Positions 17,757-28,091 of a DNA stretch of 64,000 nucleotides are shown piece after piece (within the stretch, counting starts at the first letter, position 1; the number at the start of each line of letters is the position of its first letter). The DNA lies in NCBI GenBank assembly GCA_030272815.1, contig JAJSZT010000002.1:72043-136042 (forward strand), read 5' to 3'. This DNA is from Deltaproteobacteria bacterium (lineage in GTDB: Bacteria > Desulfobacterota > Desulfobacteria > Desulfobacterales > ETH-SRB1). A program made the position numbers and the translations under genes. The notes beneath the pieces are model-generated. The model saw only the letters and a list, made by a program, of their open reading frames with translations. It was not told where the DNA came from and made no database searches.

Positions 17757-17789
17757 TAAGAGTTTTGATTAGTAAATGAAGGCCTATCA

Positions 17790-18687
17790 ATGAAATTACA
17801 GGACATCACACGGCCGGACTTTTTGCTTATTGGAGCGCAAAAGTCCGGAACGACCTGGTTGTGGCGAGTTCTGGATCAGCATCCAGGAACTGATTTGCCT
17901 CGAAAAAAGGAAATACATTTTTTTGGTGGGGTCGAGAACTATCGAAAAGGCAAAGAGTGGTATTACAGTCATTTTGAGGGCTTAGATTCTTCTAAGGTTA
18001 TTGGCGAGGCATCAACAACTTATCTATATGATAACATTCCATTCTGGTACAATCCCTCAAGTTCGATAGAGGTAGATTGCTCCTTGCCTGCGATACCAGA
18101 ACTGATTACGAATGAGCTGCCAAACATAAAGATAATAGCAATATTACGAGACCCAGTCTGGAGAGCTGTATCTGCATATAAGCATTGGATGACAAGAATG
18201 AAAAGAGGAAGGATATCACCAAGGTTGGGGATTAAGGAAAACCGCGATACGATATCCAAAGATGCGCATATTGGAGTATGGTTACTATGCCCATTACCTG
18301 AAATTGTGGAAGAAGTTTGTCCATTCGGAGCGAATTCTGATTCTTATTTTTGAGGAGGATGTGGTAAAGTCACCCGAGAAAACCGTCCGTTGTGTATATG
18401 ATTTTTTGGGCCTGGATACAGACTTCCAACCGGAGGTTTTGCATGAGCCTGTTCACAAGAGCTGGGGCTGGACTCGAATTGTGATGCATTACTATGCAGC
18501 CTCATTTTCAAAAAGGTTGGCTAGAAGTCGTGTGGGTAAGGTCTTTGATAGGTTTGACTTTCTTCGCTCGCGTGTTATCAAGAGAAACGACATTGAGTTC
18601 TTACGTTCCATTTATCTGCCGGAGAGACAGGAGTTGGAAGCGATTATTGGCAGAGACCTCACCTGCTGGAATTACGGAGAGCTGTAA
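17790..18687 (+). pseudogene. Sulfotransferase gene split by a frameshift near 18265
   Basis: The first frame (17790-18353) carries the PAPS 5'-loop LLIGAQKSGTTWLWRVLDQ, the family segment KEIHFFGG, and the 3'-phosphate site IIAILRDPVWRAVSAYKHW. After TISKDA the homologous sequence continues one base out of phase (RILEYGYYAHYLKLWKKF, then VRCVYDFLGL) to a stop at 18685-18687. The joined product would be about 298 residues, normal for the Sulfotransfer_1 family. No homopolymer lies at the join, so a real mutation is as likely as a sequencing error. If intact in the organism, it would sulfate a glycan from PAPS. Confidence 0.8.
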
Positions 18688-18712
18688 ACTATTATTGATT
18701 CGAGAATACAAA

Positions 18713-19654
18713 ATGATTAAAAAAGTTCGGCCATTAGTTACTATTGGCATTCCAACTTACAACCGAGCAGACGGTTATCTACGAGAAGCTCTCGCAAGTG
18801 CAATGAACCAGACCTATCAAAACATCGAGATTATAGTTTCAGATAATTGCTCGTCTGATAACACAGAGGCTTTTATCAGGGGCATTTCTGATCCGCGCAT
18901 AAGGTACTTCAGGCACAAGAAAAATATTGGAGCAAATAACAATTTTAACTATTGTTTGGAACAGGCAAAAGGGGACTATTTCCTGCTACTTCAAGATGAT
19001 GACATGATTGATAATGATTTTGTCGAAGTCTGCATGACAGTTGCTAACCACAGTAAAGATACTGGTATTATACGAACCGGAACCCGCATAATTGATTCGG
19101 AAGGAAGAGTCATAAGAGAGCGAACAAATGATGTAGTCGGACTTTCGACAGAAGAGTTTTTTTTGGGTTGGTTTACAGGCAAAACGGCATTGTATTTATG
19201 CAGCACTCTATTTCACACTAAACGCCTTATAGAAATTGGTGGGTTCAAATCTAAACACAATCTTTTTCAGGATGTAATTGCAGAGGTACAATTAGTTGCA
19301 AGATATGGTCGAATAGACATAAGAGACATCAAGGCGAGTTTTCGCAGACACCATGGCGAAATGACCTTCGCGGTGAAAGTCAGAGACTGGTGTGAAGACT
19401 CCCTCGAACTACTAGACGTAATGTGTAATTTAGCTTCGAAAAACAAAGCACTAATACGAAGTGAAGGGATGCGTTTCTTTTCAAGCCTGAACTATCAAAG
19501 GGCATCGGCAGTAAAGTCACCAGTGGGACGTTTTATCGCTTATATGACTGTCTTAAATCGATTTAATTACAAATATTTTCCTCCGTTTATTCGCCGTATT
19601 CTTTGGAATAATCCTTTATATTATGGATTACGGTACATTAAAAGAGAAAAATGA
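18713..19654 (+). CDS. Family 2 glycosyltransferase
   Basis: 313 residues from ATG 18713. The same frame is open back to 18494, but that part overlaps the sulfotransferase and is shadow. RPLVTIGIPTYNRADGYLRE, NIEIIVSDNCSSDNT and LLLQDDDMIDNDF (DxD) define a GT-A, GT2 enzyme that uses a nucleotide sugar. The C-terminal half (TKRLIEIGGFKSKHNLFQDV) is typical of rhamnosyl/glucosyl transferases of O-antigen loci. No membrane helices. The 42 bp around its start closely match those around the start of the gene at 15196. Confidence 0.9.
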   Translation: MIKKVRPLVTIGIPTYNRADGYLREALASAMNQTYQNIEIIVSDNCSSDNTEAFIRGISDPRIRYFRHKKNIGANNNFNYCLEQAKGDYFLLLQDDDMIDNDFVEVCMTVANHSKDTGIIRTGTRIIDSEGRVIRERTNDVVGLSTEEFFLGWFTGKTALYLCSTLFHTKRLIEIGGFKSKHNLFQDVIAEVQLVARYGRIDIRDIKASFRRHHGEMTFAVKVRDWCEDSLELLDVMCNLASKNKALIRSEGMRFFSSLNYQRASAVKSPVGRFIAYMTVLNRFNYKYFPPFIRRILWNNPLYYGLRYIKREK

Positions 19655-19742
19655 AACAAGAATTATAATAGAGTGCTTCTGTATAATCTTCAAGTTTTCC
19701 ATAATAAAGGTTGCCGGTCAATCACGGAAAAGAGGTAAACAT

Positions 19743-20585
19743 ATGATTTCTCTCAAGTCCTTGCTTAGAAGGGCCGACAATATGTTGCGTGGCGGCTTGA
19801 GAAAAAATATTGTTTTCTTACACCTTCCCAAATGTGGTGGTACGTCAATCAATCACGCAATTAATTGTCATTACCAAACATTAGATCTCAGGACAGATAA
19901 TTGTTCGGTTTCACTCTCCGCGCCGGCCTCGTCAAACGTCGTGAAACTGATTAATCAAACTGATTATCCGTACGATACAACTGACGACTATCCCATCTTA
20001 AAACTCAGGGAGCACTTACTCTTGTATTTTCTGAGTCTACAAACCAACAGATGTTTTTCCGGACACTTCCCTTTCAGTGAGACAGCTTACCGCGAATTTC
20101 ATGGTAAACATGCATTTATTACTGTTCTGCGAGACCCCGTGAAAAGATGGATTTCATCCTATTTCTTCAATAGACACAAAGACAGTGATCACCGCAAGAT
20201 AGAACAAGACATAACAATGCACTTAAGATCACCATTTGGTCAATCCCAAGGATACGAATACGTAAAGTTCTTAGGTGGCGCTAACAAGGCTGGAGATTAT
20301 ACTTCCGGACAGGCTATCGATCGAGCGAAAAGGAATTTACATAAATTCGATGTGGTAGGATTTATCGAATACCAGGAAGATTTTCTATATCAGTTTGAGA
20401 ATCGGTTTGGAGTGAGACTGAAACTCGAAAAGAGGAATCGGAATCCGGCATCGGAGTCATATCGGAAATCTATTGTGACTGAAGAAATAGAAGAAAAAAT
20501 AAAAGCAGTATGTGGCCCAGATCGTGTAGTGTATCAATACGCAGTCGATAATTTTGTGAAAGCAGATCGTCAATGCCGGAAATAG
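19743..20585 (+). CDS. Sulfotransferase-2 family protein
   Basis: 280 residues from ATG 19743, which has AGAGGT upstream. The frame is open to 19623 but overlaps the previous gene there. NIVFLHLPKCGGTSINHAI is the 5'-PSB loop of carbohydrate sulfotransferases (PKCGGTS, as in heparan 2-O and related Sulfotransfer_2 proteins). AFITVLRDPVKRWISSYFF is the 3'-PB motif (RDPVxRxxSxY). Conserved FDVVGFIEYQEDF and KRNRNP follow. The Sulfotransfer_2 fold is the one used by heparan 2-O-sulfotransferases, which act on uronic acids. That is suggestive given the C5-epimerase at 33302, though the acceptor cannot be deduced. Confidence 0.87.
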   Translation: MISLKSLLRRADNMLRGGLRKNIVFLHLPKCGGTSINHAINCHYQTLDLRTDNCSVSLSAPASSNVVKLINQTDYPYDTTDDYPILKLREHLLLYFLSLQTNRCFSGHFPFSETAYREFHGKHAFITVLRDPVKRWISSYFFNRHKDSDHRKIEQDITMHLRSPFGQSQGYEYVKFLGGANKAGDYTSGQAIDRAKRNLHKFDVVGFIEYQEDFLYQFENRFGVRLKLEKRNRNPASESYRKSIVTEEIEEKIKAVCGPDRVVYQYAVDNFVKADRQCRK

Positions 20586-20613
20586 AGAAATACTACTGTA
20601 CAGCGGATATGGC

Positions 20614-21843
20614 ATGAGAATTCTATTTATAGTCGGAAAGTTCCCACTTCTGTCTGAAACTTTTATTTTAAATCAAATTACAGGATTGATTGATCGTGGA
20701 CATGAAGTTGACATTTATGCCGCCAGTTCAGTCAACAATTCCGCCGTACATTCTGATATAGAGAAATACTATCTCTTAGATCGTACGTACTACCGAAGCA
20801 GCATACCACGCGGCCGACTCTTACGCTTACTGAAGGGATTGACATTGGCTGCTGCTAATGGTTTCAAAGAACCTGCAACCTTGTTACGCTCGTTGAATGT
20901 TGTCAAGTATGGCAAAAGCGCTGCTTCGATGAGTTTGCTCTATGAGGCAATCCCGTTGGTCGGGCGTTCGTCCTACGACATTATCCATTGCCATTTCGGG
21001 CCAAATGGTAACAGAGGCAGACTGCTTCGGGATTTTGGCTTTCTTGAAGGAAAGCTGATCACAACTTTTCATGGTTTTGATATTACCAAGTTGCTTCGAA
21101 AGCAAGGCAAAAACATATACGACCGCCTGTTTGACACAGGGGATATTTTTCTTCCGATCAGCAAACGCTGGAGAGACCTGCTTATTGAATTGGGCTGTGA
21201 CGAAAAAAAAATTGTTGTACACAGGATGGGGGTGGATTGCAAAAAGTTTGCCTTCAAGCCACGCCAGCTTCCCAAGAACAGCAAGGTCAGGTTTGTAAGC
21301 ATTGCCCGGTTCGTTGAGAAGAAAGGTTTGGAGTATGGTATTCGCGCTGTTGCAAAGCTGGCAAGGGTCAATAAAAACATTGAATATAGTATAGTGGGAG
21401 ATGGACCTTTGAAACGGCATCTCCAAGACCTGTCCATGGAACTCGGTGTCACTGACACGGTTCATATGGTTGGCTCGAAACCGCAACACCAGGTCATCAA
21501 AATCCTTAACAAGGCGCATATTCTTGTAGCCCCAAGTGTAACGACCAAAGTTGGTAATCAGGAAGGCATACCAGTTGTGCTGATGGAAGGAATGGCAATG
21601 GGATTGCCAATTGTGAGTACTCAACATAGCGGAATTCCTGAACTGATTGAGAACGGTGTTTCCGGCTTCCTGGTTCCGGAAAGGAATATAGATGCCCTGT
21701 TTGATAAGTTACATTACCTTGTTAAGCGCCCTGAGATCTGGCCGAAAATGGGACGTCATGGACGGAAATGTGTGCAAGAGCGCTATGACATCAATAAGTT
21801 GAATGACAGGCTGGTAGAAATATACCAGCGACTGCTAAAGTAA
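20614..21843 (+). CDS. Family 4 glycosyltransferase
   Basis: 409 residues with the GT-B fold. The N-terminal acceptor domain starts MRILFIVGKFPLLSETFIL and includes IIHCHFGPNGNRG and LITTFHGFDI. The C-terminal donor domain has VRFVSIARFVEKKGLEYGI and the GT4 E-x7-E region EGIPVVLMEGMAMGLPIVST followed by GIPELIENGVSGFLV. It resembles colanic-acid WcaL/AmsK-type enzymes. It is retaining, cytoplasmic, and adds one sugar to the lipid-linked repeat. It follows the sulfotransferase by 28 nt. Confidence 0.92.
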   Translation: MRILFIVGKFPLLSETFILNQITGLIDRGHEVDIYAASSVNNSAVHSDIEKYYLLDRTYYRSSIPRGRLLRLLKGLTLAAANGFKEPATLLRSLNVVKYGKSAASMSLLYEAIPLVGRSSYDIIHCHFGPNGNRGRLLRDFGFLEGKLITTFHGFDITKLLRKQGKNIYDRLFDTGDIFLPISKRWRDLLIELGCDEKKIVVHRMGVDCKKFAFKPRQLPKNSKVRFVSIARFVEKKGLEYGIRAVAKLARVNKNIEYSIVGDGPLKRHLQDLSMELGVTDTVHMVGSKPQHQVIKILNKAHILVAPSVTTKVGNQEGIPVVLMEGMAMGLPIVSTQHSGIPELIENGVSGFLVPERNIDALFDKLHYLVKRPEIWPKMGRHGRKCVQERYDINKLNDRLVEIYQRLLK

Positions 21844-21905
21844 CTATCCTTGCTGTACGTACGATCATAGAATATTCCCATTTGAAAAGGTGGAAGTTGA
21901 AAAAA

Positions 21906-22901
21906 ATGAAACAGAGACAAGTTCCGGCACAGCAGAAAACATTCAAGTTAAATAATCCTGTTGTAACATCGCCGTCGGACATGAGGAAGTGTTTGGCATC
22001 CGATGCTGATAGCCTGCCATTCGTTTCAATTGTTGTGCCGGTTTATAATGATGACAAGAGGGTGGGAAGTTGTATTGAGGCCCTGCTGAAGCAGACCTAT
22101 TCGCATAAACGGTATGAGATACTAATTGTAGACAATGGCTCAACTGATGACACTCGTAGCGTTATTCAAAAGTATCCTGTTAAGTTGTTGGTTGAACAAA
22201 AAATCAAAAGCTCTTATGCTGCAAGGAATAAAGGGGTCAAGAGCGCAAGTGGTGAAGTTATTGGATTCACGGATGCAGATTGTATCCCGTCTCCTGATTG
22301 GATTGAGAAAGGAGTAGAAAATCTTTTGCGTGTTCCTAACTGCGGATTGGTCGCGGGCAGAATAAATCCATTATTTAAGGACCCGAAAAGGCCAAATGCT
22401 GTCGAAACTTATGAAAGCATCATGCATTTTAGACAGAAGAAATACGTGCATAGCCATAAATATGGAGCTACCGCCAACGTTTTCACATACAAAAAAATCT
22501 TTGACAAGGTAGGCCTATTTAATGACACGTTAAGATCAGGTGGTGATAATGAGTGGGGCCGGCGTGTTTTTACTTATGGCTACAGACAGCTTTATGCAGA
22601 TGATACCTCTGTGGCTCATCCCGTCAGAAATTCTCTGTGGAATCTTTATCGAAGAACCGTTCGATTGGTCGGTGGAAACTACTCTCAGAGAAAAGACTAT
22701 TTAGACATGATTACTTTGTGGATTAGAAGTATAAGGAATACTGTCGCCATAGTTACAAGAGCGCTTTTTGGCATGCATCCGGTTGATCAGCTAAATGGAG
22801 CTAAACAAAAAATCCACTTCATTTCCGTATGCATTTGTGTGGAATTGTTTCGTAATTTTGAGAGGGTTCGGTTGCTAATGGGGAAAAAACCGAGCAGGTG
22901 A
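21906..22901 (+). CDS. Family 2 glycosyltransferase
   Basis: About 331 residues from ATG 21906, preferred over a TTG at 21882 because AGGTGG lies upstream of it. LPFVSIVVPVYNDDKRVGS, YEILIVDNGSTDDT and GFTDADCIPSPDWI show the GT-A nucleotide-sugar domain and its metal-binding DAD. The GGDNEWGRRVF segment is the usual acceptor/catalytic region. It lacks strongly predicted membrane helices. It belongs to the run of sugar transferases at 18.7-24 kb. Confidence 0.9.
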   Translation: MKQRQVPAQQKTFKLNNPVVTSPSDMRKCLASDADSLPFVSIVVPVYNDDKRVGSCIEALLKQTYSHKRYEILIVDNGSTDDTRSVIQKYPVKLLVEQKIKSSYAARNKGVKSASGEVIGFTDADCIPSPDWIEKGVENLLRVPNCGLVAGRINPLFKDPKRPNAVETYESIMHFRQKKYVHSHKYGATANVFTYKKIFDKVGLFNDTLRSGGDNEWGRRVFTYGYRQLYADDTSVAHPVRNSLWNLYRRTVRLVGGNYSQRKDYLDMITLWIRSIRNTVAIVTRALFGMHPVDQLNGAKQKIHFISVCICVELFRNFERVRLLMGKKPSR

Positions 22902-23045
22902 GCTCTTATTTATGTTAAGCATCACATAATTCAACGTGCTATGCATACTATTGTATATGCTTGCTTTGTCTTCTGAAGTATGCGAAGTAATAACAGACAA
23001 TACAGGTGACCAAATTAGTAGGCACACCATTTTAAGCGGGGCGCG

Positions 23046-24020
23046 ATGGTAACTCCTTTCTTTTCCGTTGTTATACCAACTTATAATCGTTCAGGATTGC
23101 TCAAAGAAGCGGTGCACAGCATCATGGATCAGTCCTTTGAAGACTTTGAGTTGCTTATTGTAGATGACCACTCGACTGATGACACGAAGAATGTCGTAGC
23201 TTCATTTAAAGATAGTCGAATCAAGTATATTTCGAATGATCGCACTAAGGGCGGCGCGGGAACTCGGAATGCTGGGATCTTTAGGGCAAAAGGCCGCTGG
23301 GTAGCGTTTTTAGATGATGATGATGTGTGGCTTTCCAATAAATTGGAATTACAATATAAGAAGATTCAGGAAGTTGACAGTGCTGTGGGCCTTGTTTATT
23401 CGGGAAGTGCGGGATATGATTTTGCTGGCAAGCGTGTAATTTCAGAACACATTCCAGAGAAAGAAGGGTGGATCCAAAAGGATTTATTGTATAAAAATTA
23501 TATCGGGACATTCAGTAGGCTAGTGATTCGCAATGACATACTGAAAAAGGTTGGTGGATTAGATGAAAGATTTGAGGCGGTGCAGGATTGGGAACTGTGT
23601 GTACGTATTGCCGGTACATGCAAGATTGCGTTTATTAAAGAAATATTTACCTATTCGAGGCTTTCTAATAAGGATAGGATTACTTTGACTCCGGAGAAAA
23701 AATTAAAAAGCCTCTTGCTGTTTTGGCAAAAGTATGAACATCTTATCAAAGGCAATTTTCGCCTTCGATATCATTTTGCGACTCAGGTATTTGTATTTGC
23801 ATTTAAACAAAGGGATATGAGGCATATACTCAGGGCGTTGCCCTGGACATTTGTGGGTCTGTTTTTCGACATTGAAAATGTTAGTTTGGTATTTGGAACG
23901 ATTTATTATCAGTTTGTCAGGAATCCTCCACCTTCAGCGTTCCGAATTTCCAGCAGGAAGAATAGAATCCGGCATAGCCATCTTCATTTGGGAGAGGTGG
24001 ATACGGGGGAGCTAAAATGA
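23046..24020 (+). CDS. Family 2 glycosyltransferase
   Basis: 324 residues. [32 protein letters not shown], the ribose/metal site [11 protein letters not shown] and [14 protein letters not shown] define a GT2 enzyme of the EpsE/WcaA type. The final codons overlap the start of the WlbA-WlbB fusion by 4 nt (ATGA), so the two are translationally coupled. This ties the enzyme to the diacetamido-uronic acid pathway and makes it a candidate to transfer that sugar. Confidence 0.9.
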   Translation: MVTPFFSVVIPTYNRSGLLKEAVHSIMDQSFEDFELLIVDDHSTDDTKNVVASFKDSRIKYISNDRTKGGAGTRNAGIFRAKGRWVAFLDDDDVWLSNKLELQYKKIQEVDSAVGLVYSGSAGYDFAGKRVISEHIPEKEGWIQKDLLYKNYIGTFSRLVIRNDILKKVGGLDERFEAVQDWELCVRIAGTCKIAFIKEIFTYSRLSNKDRITLTPEKKLKSLLLFWQKYEHLIKGNFRLRYHFATQVFVFAFKQRDMRHILRALPWTFVGLFFDIENVSLVFGTIYYQFVRNPPPSAFRISSRKNRIRHSHLHLGEVDTGELK

Positions 24021-25633
24021 CTAATCGAAAACCATCTATTGCTGTAATCGGTTCCGGGTACTGGGGCAAAAATCTCGTCCGAAACTATCATCAACTTGGT
24101 GCGTTAAGACTTATCTGTGATAAGGACGAGAGCACACTTGTCCGTTTTAAGGACCAGTATCCGGAGACAGAAGCCTGTTCGGGATTTACCGATGTGTTAA
24201 GGCGAGAAGATATTCACGGGGTTGTGATTGCCACGCCGGCAGAAACCCATTTTGCTTTGATCCGCGAGGCACTATTGGCCGGTAAACATGTTTACGTGGA
24301 AAAACCACTGGTGCTTCATGAAAACGAAGCCACTGAACTCATTTCTCTGGCAGAAGAGAGAGAACTGATCCTTATGGTTGGGCATCTCTTGCAATACCAC
24401 CCGGCATTCTTGCAAATCAAAGAATTGGTGGCTGGGGGTAAATTAGGGCGGATCAACTATATCTGTTCCCATCGCCTGAATTTGGGAAAAATACGCCGTG
24501 AAGAGAACATTCTCTGGTCCTTTGCCCCTCATGACATTTCTATGATCCTTTCGTTGGTCGGTGAGGAACCGGAAAGTGTCTCAGCTACCGGGGGCAATTA
24601 TTTGCACCAGAAAATAGCTGATGTGACCACCACACATCTTGAATTTTCTTCAGGTATTAAAGCCCATATTTTCGTTTCATGGCTTCATCCCTTCAAAGAA
24701 CAGAAGTTGGTTGTGGTAGGTGACCGTAAAATGGTAGTCTTTGATGATACTAAACCGTGGCCTGACAAACTGCTCCTCTACCCGCATAAAATCAATTGGC
24801 AAGACAATGTACCGATCCCCGCCAAAGCCGAGCCTGAAGTGGTCGACATGCCGGAAGAAGAACCTTTGCGCCTGGAGTGCGAACACTTCCTTTGGTGTAT
24901 TGTCAACGGTCAAACACCCCGCACGGATGGCCATGAGGGCCTGCGTGTCCTCAGAATTCTAAACGCGTCACAGCGTTCTCTCGACCAAAACGGGGAAAAG
25001 ATATATCTGACTGAAGCAAGCAAGGAGGAGTTATCACATAAGAGCTATGAACAAGGAGCTGAAGTACAGGGCGCTTTTGTTCATCCTACCGCCATCGTGG
25101 ATGAGAACGTAACTGTCGAAACAGGAACAAAAATCTGGCATTTTTCTCATATACTGTCGGGCTCTCGTATCGGTGCTAACTGCAATATCGGCCAGAACGT
25201 TGTCATCGGACCCGATGTCACTATAGGTAGTCAGTGCAAAATTCAGAACAATGTGAGCGTGTACAAAGGCGTAACATTAGAGGACGGGGTTTTTTGCGGT
25301 CCATCCATGGTCTTTACAAATGTATATAACCCAAGGGCAGAGATACGAAAAATGGATCAGGTTCGTTCAACCCTGGTAAAGAAAGGAGCTACGGTAGGTG
25401 CTAATGCGACCATCATTTGCGGAACAACTATAGGACAATACGCCCTTGTCGGGGCTGGTGCAGTGATAACGAAAAATGTACCGGATCATGCCCTCGTCGT
25501 AGGCAATCCTGCAAAGCAAATTGGCTGGGTATGCCAGTGCGGAGAACGGCTTCCCGATAATCTGGTGTGCAATGTATGTGATAAAAAGTACGACAAAAAA
25601 CAAAAAGGGATTGAAGGATTGATGACTTCCTAA
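24017..25633 (+). CDS. Fused sugar oxidoreductase / N-acetyltransferase (WbpB-WbpD type)
   Basis: 538 residues with two enzymes in one chain. Residues 1 to about 335 are a Gfo/Idh/MocA NAD oxidoreductase ([18 protein letters not shown], the EKPL catalytic-lysine motif, [11 protein letters not shown]), matching WbpB/WlbA, which oxidises C3 of UDP-GlcNAcA. From about 345 a left-handed beta-helix acetyltransferase ([19 protein letters not shown] to [18 protein letters not shown]) matches WbpD/WlbB, which N-acetylates the 3-amino group. Steps 1 and 3 of the UDP-ManNAc3NAcA pathway are thus fused; the intervening aminotransferase and the final epimerase follow. Fusions of this kind occur in some bacteria. 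A short Cys-containing tail ([16 protein letters not shown]) may bind zinc. Confidence 0.9.
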   Translation: MTNRKPSIAVIGSGYWGKNLVRNYHQLGALRLICDKDESTLVRFKDQYPETEACSGFTDVLRREDIHGVVIATPAETHFALIREALLAGKHVYVEKPLVLHENEATELISLAEERELILMVGHLLQYHPAFLQIKELVAGGKLGRINYICSHRLNLGKIRREENILWSFAPHDISMILSLVGEEPESVSATGGNYLHQKIADVTTTHLEFSSGIKAHIFVSWLHPFKEQKLVVVGDRKMVVFDDTKPWPDKLLLYPHKINWQDNVPIPAKAEPEVVDMPEEEPLRLECEHFLWCIVNGQTPRTDGHEGLRVLRILNASQRSLDQNGEKIYLTEASKEELSHKSYEQGAEVQGAFVHPTAIVDENVTVETGTKIWHFSHILSGSRIGANCNIGQNVVIGPDVTIGSQCKIQNNVSVYKGVTLEDGVFCGPSMVFTNVYNPRAEIRKMDQVRSTLVKKGATVGANATIICGTTIGQYALVGAGAVITKNVPDHALVVGNPAKQIGWVCQCGERLPDNLVCNVCDKKYDKKQKGIEGLMTS

Positions 25634-25752
25634 CCACGCCAAGGAACTATTTTGATGCTCTTTTCTTCCAATCTTCATGAACTCTCAGGCATGAAGTATG
25701 CGTTATATTCTGGTGCTCTGGCGATGGGATTTCACAATTTACTGGAGAATCT

Positions 25753-26919
25753 ATGAACTTTATTGATCTGGCCGCCCAGCAGCGGCGAATCAGAGAAAAG
25801 ATTGAGGCAAGAATCCAGGCTGTTCTAAGCCATGGTAAATACATCATGGGCCCTGAAGTTAAAGAACTGGAAGAAAGGCTTGCCGCCTATGTCGGGGTAA
25901 AACATGCCATCGGCTGTGCATCAGGCACCGATGCTCTTCTTTTGTCTCTCATGGCTTATAATATCGGCCCGGGCGATGCGGTATTCACCACAACATTTAC
26001 CTTCATCTCTACCGCTGAAGTGATTAGCCTATTAGGTGCCACACCGATCTTTGTGGATATTGATCCGGTTACCTTTAACATGGACCCCGAGAAACTCGAG
26101 CAAGCTATCATGGCCATCGAAACCAATGATTCATCTCGTTATCCGTTACCACCACATGACTCGCCCCTGTCTCCCAAGGGAATTATTCCGGTGGATTTAT
26201 TCGGTTTGCCTGCCGACTACGATGCCATTAATGCCATTACCCAAAAACATGGCCTGTTTGTCATTCAAGATGCCGCTCAATCCTTTGGGGGTGAATATAA
26301 GGGTAAGAAAACCTGTTCCCAGGGGAACATTGGTTGTGCTTCCTTTTTCCCTGCCAAGCCACTGGGTTGCTATGGTGATGGTGGGATGTGTTTTACCAAC
26401 GATGATAATTTGGCTCACCACATTAATTCTTTTCGACTTCATGGCAAGGGAGATCACAAATATGATAATGTTCACATAGGCATAAACGGTCGCCTGGATA
26501 CCTTGCAGGCGGCCATATTACTTGCAAAGTTTGATATTTTCCCTGAAGAGGTGAAGCTTCGGCAGGAAGCGGCCCAACGGTATGGTGTTTTTTTAGGCAA
26601 TGATTTTTGTTCCATTATCGCACCCAGGGTTTCGGAAAATTGTACGTCGGCTTGGGCACAGTATTCCGTTTTAGCAAGAAACGAAAAGCACCGCCTTGGC
26701 CTTCAATCCCAATTGAAAGAAGCCGGTATTCCAACGGCCATCTACTATCCCAAACCTTTGCATTTGCAAACAGCCTTCTCTTACCTTAACTATAAAGAAG
26801 GTGACTTCCCGGTAAGTGAAGACTGCGCCAGCCGGATCTTCAGCCTCCCGATGCATCCGTATTTGAAGGCGGAAGATCAAGAGCGGATTGCCAGGGAGAT
26901 GGGCAGTAGGCACGTTTGA
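25753..26919 (+). CDS. wbpE: DegT/DnrJ/EryC1 PLP aminotransferase (WbpE/WlbC type)
   Basis: 388 residues of the sugar aminotransferase family. Cofactor-site motifs are GCASGTDALLLSLMAY near the N-terminus, VIQDAAQSFGGEYKG, and the PLP lysine in SFFPAKPLGCYGDGG. RLDTLQAAILLAKFDIF and the C-terminal TAIYYPKPLHLQ are typical of WbpE. In context it converts the 3-keto sugar from the preceding fused enzyme to the 3-amino sugar using glutamate. It lies 119 nt downstream of the fusion gene and 53 nt before the epimerase. Confidence 0.92.
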   Translation: MNFIDLAAQQRRIREKIEARIQAVLSHGKYIMGPEVKELEERLAAYVGVKHAIGCASGTDALLLSLMAYNIGPGDAVFTTTFTFISTAEVISLLGATPIFVDIDPVTFNMDPEKLEQAIMAIETNDSSRYPLPPHDSPLSPKGIIPVDLFGLPADYDAINAITQKHGLFVIQDAAQSFGGEYKGKKTCSQGNIGCASFFPAKPLGCYGDGGMCFTNDDNLAHHINSFRLHGKGDHKYDNVHIGINGRLDTLQAAILLAKFDIFPEEVKLRQEAAQRYGVFLGNDFCSIIAPRVSENCTSAWAQYSVLARNEKHRLGLQSQLKEAGIPTAIYYPKPLHLQTAFSYLNYKEGDFPVSEDCASRIFSLPMHPYLKAEDQERIAREMGSRHV

Positions 26920-26972
26920 AAGATCACACATGTTTGGGGATGAGCGCTGAATTAGGAAAGCAGGGTTGAATA

Positions 26973-28091
26973 ATGCTAATTGTAACGATCGTTGGGGCCC
27001 GTCCGCAGTTTATCAAAGCAGCAGTAGTCTCTCGGGCCATTGGGGAGCACAATGTGGGCGGAGGCCCGCCCATAAATGAGGTAATTGTACATACAGGGCA
27101 GCATTATGACGGGAATATGTTTCAGGTATTCTTTGAAGAGCTTCACATCCCAACCCCTGCCTACAATTTGGGCATAGATAGTTGTAGCCACGGATTGATG
27201 ACCGGGCGAATGCTGGAGAGTAGTGAGGCCGTGCTTCAGGAACAAAAGCCTGATTGGGTTCTTGTTTATGGAGACACTAATTCTACGCTGGCAGGGACAT
27301 TGGCAGCGAAGAAACTCCACTTGAGGCTGGCTCATGTGGAAGCGGGTCTGAGATCATTCAACATGAGGATGCCTGAGGAACAAAACAGATTGGTGGCGGA
27401 TCGTTTGTCCGACGTGCTTTTTTGTCCAACTAAAACGGCGGTGACCAATCTCAAGAAAGAGGGAATCGGAAATTCACCTTATGGAGAAACGGTGCTCAAT
27501 GTCGGAGATGTCATGTATGATGCCATTTTGTTTTACTCAGATATTGCTGAACAAAAATCCTCGATTCTTGACAGGTTAGAGATACAACCGGGAGAATATG
27601 TTCTATCAACGATCCACAGGGCGGAAAATACTGATGTGCTTGCACGGCTTGAAAATATCATCCTTGCATTAAGAGAGATTGCCGAAGAAACAAAGGTGAT
27701 CCTTCCTCTTCATCCGAGAACCAGGAAGATTCTGTCAGATTGGAAACCATCAATGTTGGGCATTAAGGTTATAGATCCCGTTTCATATCTGGACATGATA
27801 CTTCTTGAAAAAAAATGCCAGGCCATTATCACCGATTCGGGTGGGATCCAAAAGGAGGCTTACTTTTTTCAAAAACCATGCATCACACTCCGGAATGAGA
27901 CTGAATGGGTCGAATTGGTTAATGCGGGCGTTAACTATCTCGTAGGCGCAGACAAAAATAGTATCGTGGAGACCTTTAACAGTTTGCGAAGCGGGACGTT
28001 AGACTTTTCCCAAGACTTTTATGGGAATGGGACAGCAGGTGAAAAGATTGTCGAAGTTCTTGTTAATCATCAGGGAATTAGGCGAAAGTAA
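26973..28091 (+). CDS. wbpI: UDP-GlcNAc-type 2-epimerase (WbpI/WlbD type)
   Basis: 372 residues, non-hydrolysing 2-epimerase family: GARPQFIKAAVVSRAI, HTGQHYDGNMFQVFFEEL, HVEAGLRSFNMRMPEEQNR, STIHRAENTD and TDSGGIQKEAYFFQKP contain the conserved catalytic Asp, Glu and His residues. WecB (UDP-ManNAc) and WbpI/WlbD (UDP-ManNAc3NAcA) belong to the same family. Linkage to the WbpB-WbpD fusion and WbpE favours the latter. UDP-GlcNAc 6-dehydrogenase (WbpA), which starts the pathway, is not in the window and must be elsewhere. Confidence 0.92.
   Translation: MLIVTIVGARPQFIKAAVVSRAIGEHNVGGGPPINEVIVHTGQHYDGNMFQVFFEELHIPTPAYNLGIDSCSHGLMTGRMLESSEAVLQEQKPDWVLVYGDTNSTLAGTLAAKKLHLRLAHVEAGLRSFNMRMPEEQNRLVADRLSDVLFCPTKTAVTNLKKEGIGNSPYGETVLNVGDVMYDAILFYSDIAEQKSSILDRLEIQPGEYVLSTIHRAENTDVLARLENIILALREIAEETKVILPLHPRTRKILSDWKPSMLGIKVIDPVSYLDMILLEKKCQAIITDSGGIQKEAYFFQKPCITLRNETEWVELVNAGVNYLVGADKNSIVETFNSLRSGTLDFSQDFYGNGTAGEKIVEVLVNHQGIRRK

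Noticed and set aside
20884-21627. 247-codon minus-strand open frame opposite the GT4 gene at 20614
   Set aside because: The plus-strand protein is complete and motif-rich; the minus reading has no recognisable domain.
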